A DNA stretch of 64,000 nucleotides. Source: an uncultured Pseudokineococcus sp. GTDB taxonomy: Bacteria; Actinomycetota; Actinomycetes; Actinomycetales; Quadrisphaeraceae. Positions 7,146 to 16,711 of this stretch are shown here, in pieces. The notes beneath the pieces were generated by a model. The model was not told the DNA's origin, did not search any database, and saw only the letters and a list, made by a program, of their open reading frames with translations. The DNA is taken from contig NZ_CANMPM010000003.1 in the NCBI RefSeq assembly GCF_947499845.1, forward strand, positions 1 to 64,000. The letters run 5' to 3'. The position numbers and the translations under genes are program-made. Positions within the stretch are counted from its first letter, which is position 1; each line of letters starts with the position of its first letter.

Positions 7146-7376
7146 TCATCGCCCGGTGCGGTCGTCGTCGAGGTCGGCGACGGCGGCCGCCATGCCGACG
7201 TGGCCGCCCCGCTGCTGCTCGACCTCGTCCAGCAGCTCGGCGACGGACCGCCGTCGGGCGACCTCGCGCAGCTCCTCGACGAGGAGCTGCTGCATCGACT
7301 GGTGGCGCCGCGCGGCGGTGCGCTGCAGAGCCGCATGGACGTCGTCCGGCACGTCACGGACGAGGATGTTCACCAT
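7146..7376 (-). CDS. vapB: FitA/VapB-type ribbon-helix-helix antitoxin
   Basis: This 76-residue protein starts MVNILVRDVPDDVHAAL, the ribbon-helix-helix DNA-binding motif of FitA-like antitoxins, followed by RRHQSMQQLLVEELREVA. The C-terminal 30 residues, ending in an acidic LDDD, would wrap around the toxin active site. It should neutralise the PIN toxin downstream and repress the operon as a dimer. The ATG at 7376 is preferred over upstream starts because it begins exactly at the RHH strand. Confidence 0.85.
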   Translation of the reverse strand: MVNILVRDVPDDVHAALQRTAARRHQSMQQLLVEELREVARRRSVAELLDEVEQQRGGHVGMAAAVADLDDDRTGR

Positions 7377-7530
7377 GCTTGCAGTGTGCTTTCGCGAGAT
7401 GGCATCCGACAAGCCTTCGACGGAGATCTTCACCGCAGTGGTGGAGGACGACTCGCGGTGTCCCTCCCAGTGGCGCGCTCGCACGGTGCGGACGCAGGCG
7501 GACGTCACGCCCGACCGGCTCGTCGTCCTC

Positions 7531-8661
7531 TCAGATCAGCGTGCCCGTGAGCCGGAGGACCGCGACGACGGCGTCGGCGCACTGGTCGAGGAACGCGGGG
7601 TTGCGGGGCTGGGCGGAGGCGTTGCCGTTGGGGACGGCCTGCGCGAGGGTCACCTCCTGCGTCTCCGTGAGGACGGCGTGGACGCGCGCCTCCAGGTACT
7701 TGATGTCGTCGCTGCTGAACGGGGTCGCGCCGGATCGGACCAGCAGGGCTCGGCGCCACTCCTCCTTCGACTGCCGGTGGCTGCTCATGCGGTCGAAGAA
7801 CTTCTCGCTCAGGCCGACGTAGGCCCACGGGCGGACGATCGACGTCATCGTCAGGGTCCGCTCGGGCCCGGTCCGTGTCGTCGTCTGGTGCAGCTCGGTG
7901 CCGGTCAGGACGTACACGCCCGGGACGGCGCGCCAGTCGTCCTCCGGGTCGACGTGCCGCGGGACCTGCTGCATCACAAGCGCCGGGTGGTCGCAGGTGA
8001 TCGTCGCCCGCCCGCGGCCGCTGAGGCGGACGTCGACCTGGAGGGGGACGTCCGCTGGTGTGGGCGTGACCCTCGCGGCTGCGGCCGGCAGCGGCGGCGT
8101 CGCCTGCGACGTCTGGGGTGTCGTCACGGGCGTGGCGGGCTCCGTGGCCGCGCTGGGGCCGTCGCTCCTGTGCGACGTCGTCGCGGCGCCCTCCCACGGC
8201 GTGAGGTCGGTGAGCAGGTTCCGCAGCTCGGCCTCGACCTTGGTCGGCCGGAAGACCGTCTGGATGGCGCCGAGCGTGTTGACGCCCTCGGGACTCAGGG
8301 CGTCCCGGTCGAACTCCCCGAGCCACCGGACGGGCCGCCGGTGCGGGCCTGACAGCGGGAAGGGAGCTAGGTGCGTGTACCCGCCGGTGACCTCGCCGAC
8401 CAGGTACGACCGCCGCAGCGGCAGCTGCGGGACCACGACGAGGTCGCCGACGTCCATCCTGAAGGCGAAGGCGATGAGCTGGCTCGCGTACGTCCGCTCG
8501 GCCTGGCTGGTGACCTTGTCGAGCAGCCCGGCGTCTCCGACGGCGGTGAGGTCGCCGTCCTCGAAGGTGGCGAAGTTGACGGCGACGACGCCGTCCTGGC
8601 GCCACTCGTCGACGTAGGCGGCCGCCCGTCCGGCCCGCACGACCCACAGCTGTGCGCTCAT
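7531..8661 (-). CDS. Putative nuclease: N-terminal Mrr-N/EVE-like module plus C-terminal GIY-YIG-like domain
   Basis: The protein is 376 residues long. Residues 1-105 (LWVVRAGRAAAYVDEW, then GDLVVVPQLPLRRSYLVGEV) resemble the small beta-barrel modules found at the N-terminus of type IV restriction enzymes. Residues 160-215 are a Thr/Pro/Ala-rich linker. The C-terminal part shows the GIY-YIG order: GVYVL, then AYVGLSEKFFDRMSSH, then a Trp-containing helix and the glutamate of KYLEARVHAVL. GIY-YIG enzymes cut DNA with one metal ion. Expected role is modified- or foreign-DNA cleavage, which is inference. The start has a TAGCGT box 6 bases upstream, so the mRNA is probably leaderless. It is divergent from the Xre gene at 8811. 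Confidence 0.6.
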   Translation of the reverse strand: MSAQLWVVRAGRAAAYVDEWRQDGVVAVNFATFEDGDLTAVGDAGLLDKVTSQAERTYASQLIAFAFRMDVGDLVVVPQLPLRRSYLVGEVTGGYTHLAPFPLSGPHRRPVRWLGEFDRDALSPEGVNTLGAIQTVFRPTKVEAELRNLLTDLTPWEGAATTSHRSDGPSAATEPATPVTTPQTSQATPPLPAAAARVTPTPADVPLQVDVRLSGRGRATITCDHPALVMQQVPRHVDPEDDWRAVPGVYVLTGTELHQTTTRTGPERTLTMTSIVRPWAYVGLSEKFFDRMSSHRQSKEEWRRALLVRSGATPFSSDDIKYLEARVHAVLTETQEVTLAQAVPNGNASAQPRNPAFLDQCADAVVAVLRLTGTLI

Positions 8662-8667
8662 CCCGTG

Positions 8668-8673
8668 ACGCTA
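8668..8673 (-). promoter_or_regulatory. Leaderless -10 element of the GIY-YIG gene
   Basis: On the minus strand TAGCGT lies six bases before the ATG at 8661. This matches the actinobacterial TANNNT -10 at leaderless spacing, with transcription expected to start on the A of the start codon. Confidence 0.55.
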
Positions 8674-8750
8674 GCGGGATCACCAGGAAGTCGGACCGCG
8701 CTGCGCGCCGCCCGGACCTGCTGAGTCCCCGACGTCAGTCGCCGACTTCA

Positions 8751-8788
8751 TGACTGACACATCAGTCGTCAAGGCCGATAATGACTGA
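8751..8788 (+). promoter_or_regulatory. Promoter and operator array of the Xre-NERD operon
   Basis: A -35 CTGACA (8754-8759) and a -10 GATAAT (8777-8782) are separated by 17 bases. The half-site TGACTGA occurs at 8751 and 8782, with the inverted form TCAGTC at 8762, and a related GTCAGTC near 8734. The first two form TGACTGA-caca-TCAGTC over the -35, the third overlaps the -10. This is the layout expected for an autorepressor, most likely the Xre protein encoded next. Confidence 0.65.
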
Positions 8789-8810
8789 TTCGTCCGGCAT
8801 GAGGAGCGTC

Positions 8811-9194
8811 ATGACCGTCAAAACGACATCCGCCCGCGTCCGCCGCGCCGGCCAGGACATCGGCGCCCAGCTCGCCGCGTGGCGCAAGCTGCAGGACCTC
8901 ACCGCTCAGCAGGTCGCCGAGCGCGCGGGCATCTCCCGCGACACCTTGCGGCGCCTCGAGCACGGAGAGGTCGGCGTCAGCCTCGAGACCGTGCTCGGCG
9001 TCGCTCGGGCGCTCGGGGCGCTGGACCGCCTCGTCGAGGCGCTCGACCCGTGGCAGACCGACCTCGGTCGTGCCCGGGCGGGGCAAGTCGCTGCCGCAAC
9101 GGGTGCGGCGGGGGAGGCCGACGGCATCCGGGTGATCCACCCTCGAGGCTCACTCCGGTCGTCACGGAGTGCTCGAGCCTTCGACGATGATTGA
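8811..9194 (+). CDS. Xre-family HTH regulator (HipB-like) overlapping the NERD gene
   Basis: This 127-residue protein has one HTH_3 domain at residues 15-75 (LAAWRKLQDLTAQQVAERAG, then SRDTLRRLEHGE), followed by DPWQTDLGRARAG, a tail normally seen in HipB-like antitoxins that precede hipA kinases. Here no hipA follows; the next gene is a NERD protein. Of three in-frame ATGs (8781, 8799, 8811) the last is chosen because GAGGAG sits 4 bases upstream and the first lies inside the promoter. It probably represses its own operon through the TGACTGA sites. Confidence 0.8.
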   Translation: MTVKTTSARVRRAGQDIGAQLAAWRKLQDLTAQQVAERAGISRDTLRRLEHGEVGVSLETVLGVARALGALDRLVEALDPWQTDLGRARAGQVAAATGAAGEADGIRVIHPRGSLRSSRSARAFDDD

Positions 9195-10140
9195 CCTCGA
9201 GGTCCGGCGCTGGCAGCGGTACGGCCACGACCGCCTGTACGTGCGGAGACTGGACGGGGAGCGGCTCGGCTACTGGGACTGCAGGACCGGAACCGCTGTC
9301 CTCGCCGACGGCTGCGACGACGCGGGGCGCGCCGCCTTCGACGCCGCGCTGGCGGCTCATCCCGACGTGGTGCGCCCGCGGGTCTCGCCCGAGCAGACCG
9401 ACGGCGCACTCGAGGAGGTGGCGCCCGTCCCGGCGCCCCGCGCGCCTGCCGCACCGGAGGCTGTGGCTGAGCCCACGTCTGCCGCGGGCGAGACCGCTGC
9501 CGTCGAGCTGCCGTGGACCGACCTCACCTCACACCGGCCTGGCGCGGCTGCGCGGGCGAAGGCCGTCGAGCTGCGCCGCGCGGCGCCCGTCCGGACTCTC
9601 CTCGCCCGGCTGCTCGGCGTCCACACCGAGGAGCGGGCGTGGCGGATCGGCGCGGACGGCGAGGAGGCCGTCGCCGCCGAGCTGGCCCGTCTCGGTGACC
9701 GGTGGCGGGTCCTGCACGCCGTGCCCGTGGGGGAGCGGGGCAGCGACATCGACCACGTCGTCGTCGGCCCGGGCGGCGTCTTCACCGTCAACGCCAAGCA
9801 CCACCCGCGCGCGCGGGTGTGGGTCGGCGGCAGCACCGTGATGGTCGACGGGCAACGGGTGCCGTACGTGCGCAACAGCCGGCACGAGGCGCGCCGCGCG
9901 GGCCGGCTCCTCGCTGCGGCGGGCGCGGGACCCGTGGACGTGACCGGCGTCGTCGCCGTCGTCGGCGCCCGCGGCGGCCTGACCGTCCGCTCGCAGCCGG
10001 GCGACGTCGTCGTCACGAGTCGGCGGCAGCTGGCCCGGTGGCTGGTGGGCCAGCCGCAGCGCTTGACCGACGAGGAGGTCGCCCGCGTCGACGACGTCGC
10101 CCGCCGCTCGAGCACCTGGGTGCGTCACCGGCCGGACTGA
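9187..10140 (+). CDS. NERD (nuclease-related) domain protein
   Basis: The protein is about 317 residues long. An N-terminal module (RRWQRYGHDRLYVRRLDG to residue 45) is followed by an Ala/Pro/Glu linker, then a NERD domain at about 145-260: GADGEEAVAAELARLGDRW, a GSDIDHVVVGPGGVFTVNAKH core with the Asp and Lys of PD-(D/E)XK-like nucleases, and VPYVRNSRHEARRAGRLL. NERD proteins are predicted DNA-processing nucleases; biological role here is unknown. The ATG at 9187 overlaps the Xre stop by 8 bases, so the two are coupled; a GTG at 9169 is possible. A decayed copy of the NERD core lies at 18053. Confidence 0.75.
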   Translation: MIDLEVRRWQRYGHDRLYVRRLDGERLGYWDCRTGTAVLADGCDDAGRAAFDAALAAHPDVVRPRVSPEQTDGALEEVAPVPAPRAPAAPEAVAEPTSAAGETAAVELPWTDLTSHRPGAAARAKAVELRRAAPVRTLLARLLGVHTEERAWRIGADGEEAVAAELARLGDRWRVLHAVPVGERGSDIDHVVVGPGGVFTVNAKHHPRARVWVGGSTVMVDGQRVPYVRNSRHEARRAGRLLAAAGAGPVDVTGVVAVVGARGGLTVRSQPGDVVVTSRRQLARWLVGQPQRLTDEEVARVDDVARRSSTWVRHRPD

Positions 10141-10325
10141 CGGCGCGCTCCGCGCGCGACGCGGAGCGGGAGCCGCCGGTCGACGACGAGCTCTCGACCG
10201 TGCCACGGGGTGCCTTGCAGGGCGCCGGCCGCACCTCCGGCCCGTCGTCCACCGCCCGAGCCCGGCGCCGCAGCCCGCACGCGCGACCAGCCGGACCGTC
10301 CGTCAAGGCATCCTTGTGCCGTCAC

Positions 10326-10364
10326 GGTCTACTCGTGTAGAACCACCGTCTACACGAGTAGACC
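10326..10364. promoter_or_regulatory. Double LacI-type operator upstream of the nucleoside operon
   Basis: GGTCTACTCGTGTAGA (10326-10341) and TCTACACGAGTAGACC (10349-10364) are perfect inverted copies with a 7-base spacer. Each contains TCTAC-N4-GTAGA, a 14-base pseudo-palindrome; in the right copy it is centred on CG as in LacI-family operators. Centre-to-centre distance is 21 bases, two helical turns, placing both on one DNA face. The likely ligand is the LacI protein encoded at the end of this operon. Confidence 0.75.
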
Positions 10365-10413
10365 ACTCGTCGCCCTCGCTGACACCGACGTCGCACCGCT
10401 GAGGAGACCGCCC

Positions 10414-11366
<953 letters not shown>

Positions 11367-11370
<4 letters not shown>

Positions 11371-12692
11371 GCGCGAGGACCATGCGGACGATCGGCGCGC
11401 TGGCGGCCGGTGCGCTGCTGCTCAGCGGCTGCGGCGGCGGGGACGGCGGCGACGCCGCAGGGGCCGGCGGCGACTGGACCATCCCCTCGAGCGACCCCGA
11501 GGCGTCGATCACCGTGGTCGGCCACCTCGACCCGGTGGCGGAGGACATGGACGACGTCGTGGCGGCCTTCGAGGAGGAGCACCCGAGCATCGACGTCACC
11601 TACCAGCAGGTCCCCTTCGACGACCTCAACAGCGTGCTCGACTCGCGCATCACGTCGAAGAGCGGTGACCCGGACGTCTTCTGGGTCGACCAGCCGCGCG
11701 TGTCGGCGCTGGCCACCCGCGGCTACCTCGAGGACCTGACGGACCAGTTCGGCGACCTGACGGACGGCCTGCAGGAGGCCACCGTGGAGAACAGCTCCTA
11801 CGACGGGAAGCTGTGGAGCCTGCCCATCGCCAACTCGACGCAGATCCTCTACTACAACAAGACGCTGCTCGAGCAGGCCGGCCTGACCCCGCCGTCGACG
11901 GACCCCGACGAGCGCATCACGTGGCAGCAGCTCAAGGAGGACGCCGCGGCGGCCAAGGCGGCGGGCGCCACGTACGGGCTCCTCTTCGGCCAGCCGAACC
12001 GCTACTACCAGCTCGAGCCGCTGCCGGTCTCGGCCGGCGGGGGCATCGGCGCCGAGGGGGACGGCAACCTCACCCCGGCGGTGGTCGACGAGGGCTGGGT
12101 CGACGCCATGACGTACTACGGCTCCCTCTACGCGGACGGCGTCTCGCCGCGCGGCATCACCGCCGAGCAGACCGACGCGACCTTCCTCGAGGGCGGGACC
12201 GCGTACATGGTCCAGGGGAACTGGCTCGTGCCCCAGCTCGCCGACTCCGACGTCGACTGGGGTGCCGCCCTCAACCCCGTGTGGGAGGGCGGTGAGCCGG
12301 TTACGCCCAACGGCTCGTGGTCGGTGGGGATGAACCCGTTCTCGCAGAACAAGGAGGCCGCTGCCGTCTTCATGAAGTGGCTGGCGATCGACGGCGAGAG
12401 CGGCTACGCCACGAACCGCTCCTTCTCGGAGCTGCCCGCCAACACGGCCGGGCTCGAGTCCTACCTCACGAGCGACGCCTTCACCGGCAGCGAGGCGGGC
12501 CAGCAGGCCGCCGAGGTCGTCGAGCTCGAGTCCACCACCACCGGCGTGGGCCGCGTCGCCACGGTCGGCTACGTGGAGTTCGAGGACATCATGGGGCGGG
12601 CCTTCTCCGACATCGCCAACGGCAGCGACCCGGCCGCCGCCCTGGAGAGCGCGCAGAGCCAGCTCGAGACGGCCTGGGCGCAGTACCAGTGA
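11367..12692 (+). CDS. ABC transporter substrate-binding lipoprotein (CUT1 type)
   Basis: This 441-residue lipoprotein has the signal sequence and lipobox TIGALAAGALLLSGCG, so it is anchored outside the membrane. The mature part is an MalE-type binding protein (ITVVGHLDPVAEDMDDVV, later YYNKTLLEQAGLTPP and GGTAYMVQGNW). It captures the substrate for the two permeases downstream. Because the operon also encodes a nucleoside hydrolase and a ribokinase, the substrate is probably a nucleoside or pentose, although the family is better known for oligosaccharides; this is inferred from context only. Confidence 0.88.
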
Positions 12693-12720
12693 GGTCGGCG
12701 ACGACGATGAGGCGGCTCCC

Positions 12721-13689
12721 GTGAGCGCGGAGGCGCCGGAGGGAACGCGGCGCGCCGCGGCGCAGGAACGGTCTGGCGCGAGCTCGGCCGGTGCCCCGTC
12801 GTCGCGTCCCGGCCGGCGGCCCGGACGCGGCCGGGACCTCCGCACGGCCGTCCTCTTCCTCGGCCCGGCGCTCGCGGCCATCGTGCTGCTGCGGCTCGTG
12901 CCCTTCGCCGGGGCCGCGTGGTCGACGCTCTTCGAGCGCGTCGGCGTCGGCCTGCTCGCCGAGCAGCGCTTCGCCGGGTTCGCCAACTACCAGCAGCTGC
13001 TGAGCGACCCGCTCTTCCTGGGCACCCTGTGGCGCACCATCGCCTTCAACCTCGTCATCAACCCCGTGCAGATCGCGCTGGCCATGGCGATCTCGGTGCT
13101 GCTCGTGCAGCGACTGCCCGGGCGCGGGCTGTGGCGGGTCTTCGTCTTCGTCCCCTGCACCGTCCCGCTCGTCGGCTCGTCCGTCGCGTGGGGGGTGGCG
13201 CTGCGCCAGGACGGCCCGGTCAACGGCATCCTCACGGCGCTCGGGCTGGCGCCGCAGCCCTTCTTCACGTCACCGCAGCAGGCCCTGGCGAGCATCGCCC
13301 TGGTCGCCTCCTGGATCGGCATCGGCTACTGGATGCTCTTCCTCATCGGCGGTCTCAACGACGTCAACCGCGAGCTCTACGAGGCCGCGAGCCTCGACGG
13401 GGCGGGCCGGTGGCGCACGTTCACGTCGGTGACCGTCCCGATGATGAAGCGGCCGCTGCTCTTCGTGCTCGTGGCGGACACGGTGGCCAACTTCGTGCTC
13501 TTCGTGCCCGTGCAGCTGCTCACCAACGGCGGGCCGGACCAGTCGACGACGATGCTCATGTTCGACGCCTACCGCCGGACCTACACCTACTCGCAGCCCA
13601 ACCTCGGCGCGACGGCGATCCTCATCCTGACGCTCATCATGCTGGCGATCGTCGCCGTCCAGTTCCGCCTGCTCAAGGAGGAGGACTGA
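12721..13689 (+). CDS. ABC transporter permease, MalF-like
   Basis: The protein is 322 residues long with six predicted membrane helices after a 40-residue basic, Ser/Pro-rich cytoplasmic extension. The EAA loop that contacts the ATPase is present as YEAASLDGAGRWRTFTSVTVP. It is the first of two permease subunits of the importer. The GTG start at 12721 keeps a GAGG box upstream; the extension is longer than usual, so the start is uncertain by some 30 codons. It is 28 bases from the binding protein and 1 base from the second permease. Confidence 0.86.
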   Translation: MSAEAPEGTRRAAAQERSGASSAGAPSSRPGRRPGRGRDLRTAVLFLGPALAAIVLLRLVPFAGAAWSTLFERVGVGLLAEQRFAGFANYQQLLSDPLFLGTLWRTIAFNLVINPVQIALAMAISVLLVQRLPGRGLWRVFVFVPCTVPLVGSSVAWGVALRQDGPVNGILTALGLAPQPFFTSPQQALASIALVASWIGIGYWMLFLIGGLNDVNRELYEAASLDGAGRWRTFTSVTVPMMKRPLLFVLVADTVANFVLFVPVQLLTNGGPDQSTTMLMFDAYRRTYTYSQPNLGATAILILTLIMLAIVAVQFRLLKEED

Positions 13690-13690
13690 C

Positions 13691-14584
13691 GTGGCGGTCC
13701 ACCAGTCGACGCGTCCCACCATCGCAGCAAATGACCGCCGCCCCGCGCCCCGACGCTGGGTCGGGACGGCGCTGCTCACCCTGCTGGCGGCCGTCATCGG
13801 CGTCGCCTTCCTGCTGCCCGCCGTCTGGATGCTGCTCGGCTCCCTGCGCCCGGGCAGCGAGGTCATCGGCAGCGTCAGCCCGCTGAGCTGGCGGACGCTC
13901 GTCCCCGACACCTGGACGCTCGACAACTACGGCGCCCTGTTCGGCCAGCTCGGCTTCGGGCGCAGCCTGGCCAACTCGCTGCTCGTGGCCCTGGTGTCGG
14001 TCCTGCTGGGTCTGGCGCTCTCGGTCCCGGCCGCGTACGCCCTGACGGTGCTGCGCTTCCCCGGGCGCGAGGGCGTCTTCGCCCTCCTCGTCGTCGGGTT
14101 CATGGTGCCCTTCGAGGCCATCGCCATCCCCATGGCCCAGCTCTTCACGCAGTGGCACCTCGACAACACCTACGTGGGCCTCATCCTCCCGGGCATCGGC
14201 AACGGGCTGGCCATCTTCAACCTGCGGCAGTTCTTCCGCGGGGTGCCGTCGTCGCTGCGCGAGGCGGCCATCGTGGACGGCGCGGGCGAGTTCCGGATCA
14301 TGACGCGGCTCTACGTGCCGCTCAGCACGACGGCGCTCATCAACTCCGCCCTGCTCATCTTCCTCGGGCAGTGGTCGGCGTACCTGTGGCCGCTCCTGCT
14401 CGTCTCCGACCAGGAGAAGCAGGTGGCCGCCATCGCGATCGCCCGCACGTTCTCTGACACCGAGTTCAACTTCGGGCAGATGTTCGGCGGCGCCCTGCTC
14501 ATCTCCGTCGTGCCCGCCGTGCTCCTGCTGCTCCTGCAGCGCTACTTCGCCACCTCCATCGCCAGCAGCGGGGAGAAGGGGTGA
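13691..14584 (+). CDS. ABC transporter permease, MalG-like
   Basis: The protein is 297 residues long with six membrane helices. The EAA loop reads REAAIVDGAGEFRIMTRLYV. It pairs with the preceding permease to form the channel. No ATP-binding subunit is encoded nearby, as is common for CUT1 systems in actinobacteria, where one MsmK-type ATPase elsewhere serves many importers. The stop overlaps the ribokinase start as GTGA. Confidence 0.86.
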   Translation: MAVHQSTRPTIAANDRRPAPRRWVGTALLTLLAAVIGVAFLLPAVWMLLGSLRPGSEVIGSVSPLSWRTLVPDTWTLDNYGALFGQLGFGRSLANSLLVALVSVLLGLALSVPAAYALTVLRFPGREGVFALLVVGFMVPFEAIAIPMAQLFTQWHLDNTYVGLILPGIGNGLAIFNLRQFFRGVPSSLREAAIVDGAGEFRIMTRLYVPLSTTALINSALLIFLGQWSAYLWPLLLVSDQEKQVAAIAIARTFSDTEFNFGQMFGGALLISVVPAVLLLLLQRYFATSIASSGEKG

Positions 14585-15507
14585 GCGCCGGCGCCACGGT
14601 TCCGGCCGCGGTGACGGTCGCCGTCGTGGGGTCGGTGCACCAGGACCTGCACCTCCACGTGGGAGAGCTGCCCCGGCCGGGGGAGACCCTCATGGCCCGC
14701 GAGTGGGGCCGGGCCCCGGGCGGTAAGGGGGCCAACCAGGCCGTCGCCTGCGCGACGGCGGGTGCGGGCACGACGATGGTCGGTGCCGTCGGGGACGACG
14801 TGGCCGCGGACGCGGTCCTGGCGGCGCTGCGGACGGCGGGCGTCGACGTCGCCCTCGTGCAGCGTCTGGCCTCCCGGGCGACGAGCACGGCCGTCGTCAC
14901 CGTCGCCGCGGACGGCGCCAACAGCATCGTCGTCGCGGCCGACGCGAGCAGCGCCCTCGACCCCCGGTCGGTGGAGGCCGCCCTGGCCGGCCTGCCGGCC
15001 GTGGCCGTGGTGCTCAGCCAGGCGGAGGTGCCGGAGGAGGTCGTGCGCGCCGCCGCTGCGGGTGCCGTCGCGGCGGGGGCCCGCACGGTGCACAACCTCG
15101 CGCCGTACCGCCCCGTCGGCGCGGCGCTGCTCGCCTGCTGCGACCCGCTCGTCGTCAACGAGGTCGAGGCCGCGTCCCTGGCGCACGACCTCGGGCTCGA
15201 CGCGAGCGCCCCCGAGCAGCTGGCCGGTCGGCTCGCGGACGCCTGCGCGTCGGTCGTCGTGACGCTGGGAGCCCAGGGCGCGGTGTGGGCCCGCGGCGCC
15301 GAGGGCGGCCACGTGCCGTCGCCCGAGGTGCCGGTCGTGGACACGAGCGGGGCGGGTGACGCCTTCGTCGGCGCCCTGTGCGCGTCCTTGGCTCGAGGTG
15401 ACGCGCTGCCGCAGGCGTGCTCCGCCGGCGTCGAGGCGGGCGCCCGCGCCGTGCAGCACCGCGGCGCGCAGGCGGCGGCCCCACCGGCCGGGGCGACACT
15501 GCTCTGA
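14581..15507 (+). CDS. rbsK: PfkB-family sugar kinase (ribokinase-like)
   Basis: The protein is 308 residues long. It has both PfkB signatures: GRAPGGKGANQAVACATAGAG-type motif near residue 45 and the C-terminal DTSGAGDAFVGALC with the catalytic aspartate. Ribokinase phosphorylates ribose at O5, which fits removal of the ribose released by the nucleoside hydrolase at the head of the operon. The GTG start overlaps the permease stop. The symbol is tentative because PfkB kinases differ widely in substrate. Confidence 0.8.
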   Translation: MSAGATVPAAVTVAVVGSVHQDLHLHVGELPRPGETLMAREWGRAPGGKGANQAVACATAGAGTTMVGAVGDDVAADAVLAALRTAGVDVALVQRLASRATSTAVVTVAADGANSIVVAADASSALDPRSVEAALAGLPAVAVVLSQAEVPEEVVRAAAAGAVAAGARTVHNLAPYRPVGAALLACCDPLVVNEVEAASLAHDLGLDASAPEQLAGRLADACASVVVTLGAQGAVWARGAEGGHVPSPEVPVVDTSGAGDAFVGALCASLARGDALPQACSAGVEAGARAVQHRGAQAAAPPAGATLL

Positions 15508-16523
15508 TGGCGATCACCCGGGCGGACGTGGCGCGGACGGCGGGCGTCTCGCCGGCCGTCGTCAGCTACGTGCTCAACAACGGCCCGAGGCCCGTCTCCG
15601 CGAGCGCCCGCGAGCGCGTCGAGGAGGCCGTGCAGCAGCTGGGCTACCGGCCCAACCGCCTCGCGAGGGCGCTGCGCGCCAACCGGAGCCGGTCGATCGG
15701 CATGCTCATGCCCGACCACGTCAACCCGCACTTCGCCGAGCTGGCCCAGGCCGTCGAGGACGAGGCGTTCGCCCGGGACCAGGTGCTGCTCTTCGGGACG
15801 ACGAGCAACGCCGCCGAGCACGAGGGGACGCACCTGAGAGCCCTCCTCGACCACCAGGTCGACGGGCTGCTGCTCATCTCCTCCCTGCAGCACCCCGACA
15901 CCTCGGGCCTCGAGGGCGCGGGCATGCCGACGGTGCTCCTGGACCGTGCACCGGCGGGCTCGCGCGACAGCACCGTGGCCATCGACAACCGCGGCGCCGC
16001 CCTCACGGCCGCACGACACCTGCTCTCGCACAGGCGGGTCCGCCCGGCGGCCGTCCTCGGGCCGCGGGGCATCAGCGCCGTCGTCGAGCGGCAGGCGGGG
16101 TGGGCCGAGGCGCTGGCGGAGGCCGGGCTCGAGGAGGTCGTGCCTCCGGAGCACGAGCCCTTCTCGCGCGAGGGCGGCCACGCGGCGGCGCAGCGCCTCC
16201 TGCAGCGATCACCCGAGCAGCGCCCGGACGCCCTCTTCGTCGCGAGCGACGCGCAGGCCATCGGGGCCGTGCGCGCCTGCCACGACCTCGGTCTGCGGGT
16301 CCCGGAGGACGTGGCGCTCGTCAGCATCGACGGGTCGTCGGCGGGCCGCTTCATGACGCCGTCCATCACCTCCGTCGTCCAGGACGTCGCCGAGATCGCC
16401 CGCGTGGCGGTCGCCACGCTGCTCGAGCGGATCGAGCACCCCGACGCTCCCGCCGTCCACGAGGTGCTCGGGGCGGAGCTGCGCCTCGGTGAGTCCTGCG
16501 GCTGCGGGCGCGACGGCGCCTGA
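15507..16523 (+). CDS. LacI-family transcriptional repressor of the nucleoside operon
   Basis: The protein is 338 residues long. The N-terminal HTH reads ITRADVARTAGVSPAVVSYV, followed by the hinge helix region NRLARALRANRSRSIGML, then a periplasmic-binding-protein-like ligand domain ending DVALVSIDGSSAGRFMTPSI. The ATG at 15507 shares bases with the ribokinase stop (TGATG). As the last gene of the operon it is likely autoregulated through the double operator at 10326-10364. The effector is probably ribose, a nucleoside or a phosphate ester (inferred). Confidence 0.88.
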   Translation: MAITRADVARTAGVSPAVVSYVLNNGPRPVSASARERVEEAVQQLGYRPNRLARALRANRSRSIGMLMPDHVNPHFAELAQAVEDEAFARDQVLLFGTTSNAAEHEGTHLRALLDHQVDGLLLISSLQHPDTSGLEGAGMPTVLLDRAPAGSRDSTVAIDNRGAALTAARHLLSHRRVRPAAVLGPRGISAVVERQAGWAEALAEAGLEEVVPPEHEPFSREGGHAAAQRLLQRSPEQRPDALFVASDAQAIGAVRACHDLGLRVPEDVALVSIDGSSAGRFMTPSITSVVQDVAEIARVAVATLLERIEHPDAPAVHEVLGAELRLGESCGCGRDGA

Positions 16524-16624
16524 GCAGGCGCGCGGGGATGGTGGGCCGGCACCCGCCCGTCGACCCACGAGGTCCCGGTCGCTCGCGCCCTTCGAGGCCG
16601 AGCAGGCACCACGCGCGACGCACG

Positions 16625-16654
16625 GTCGACCCGCGCCCCCTCCGCAGGGTCGAC
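16625..16654. terminator. Inverted repeat after the LacI gene
   Basis: GTCGACCC and GGGTCGAC form an 8-bp stem separated by 14 bases, between the repressor stop at 16523 and the antitoxin start at 16712. It may terminate the nucleoside operon or act as operator for the toxin-antitoxin pair; position does not decide. Confidence 0.35.
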
Positions 16655-16711
16655 GGCGTTGAGGGAGAGGCGCACTTCGGGTTGACGGGGTGGACGAGGA
16701 CAGGGGTGCTC

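Noticed and set aside
8811-10140. A hipBA toxin-antitoxin operon
   Set aside because: The regulator is HipB-like, but the following protein has no HipA kinase motifs; it has a NERD domain.
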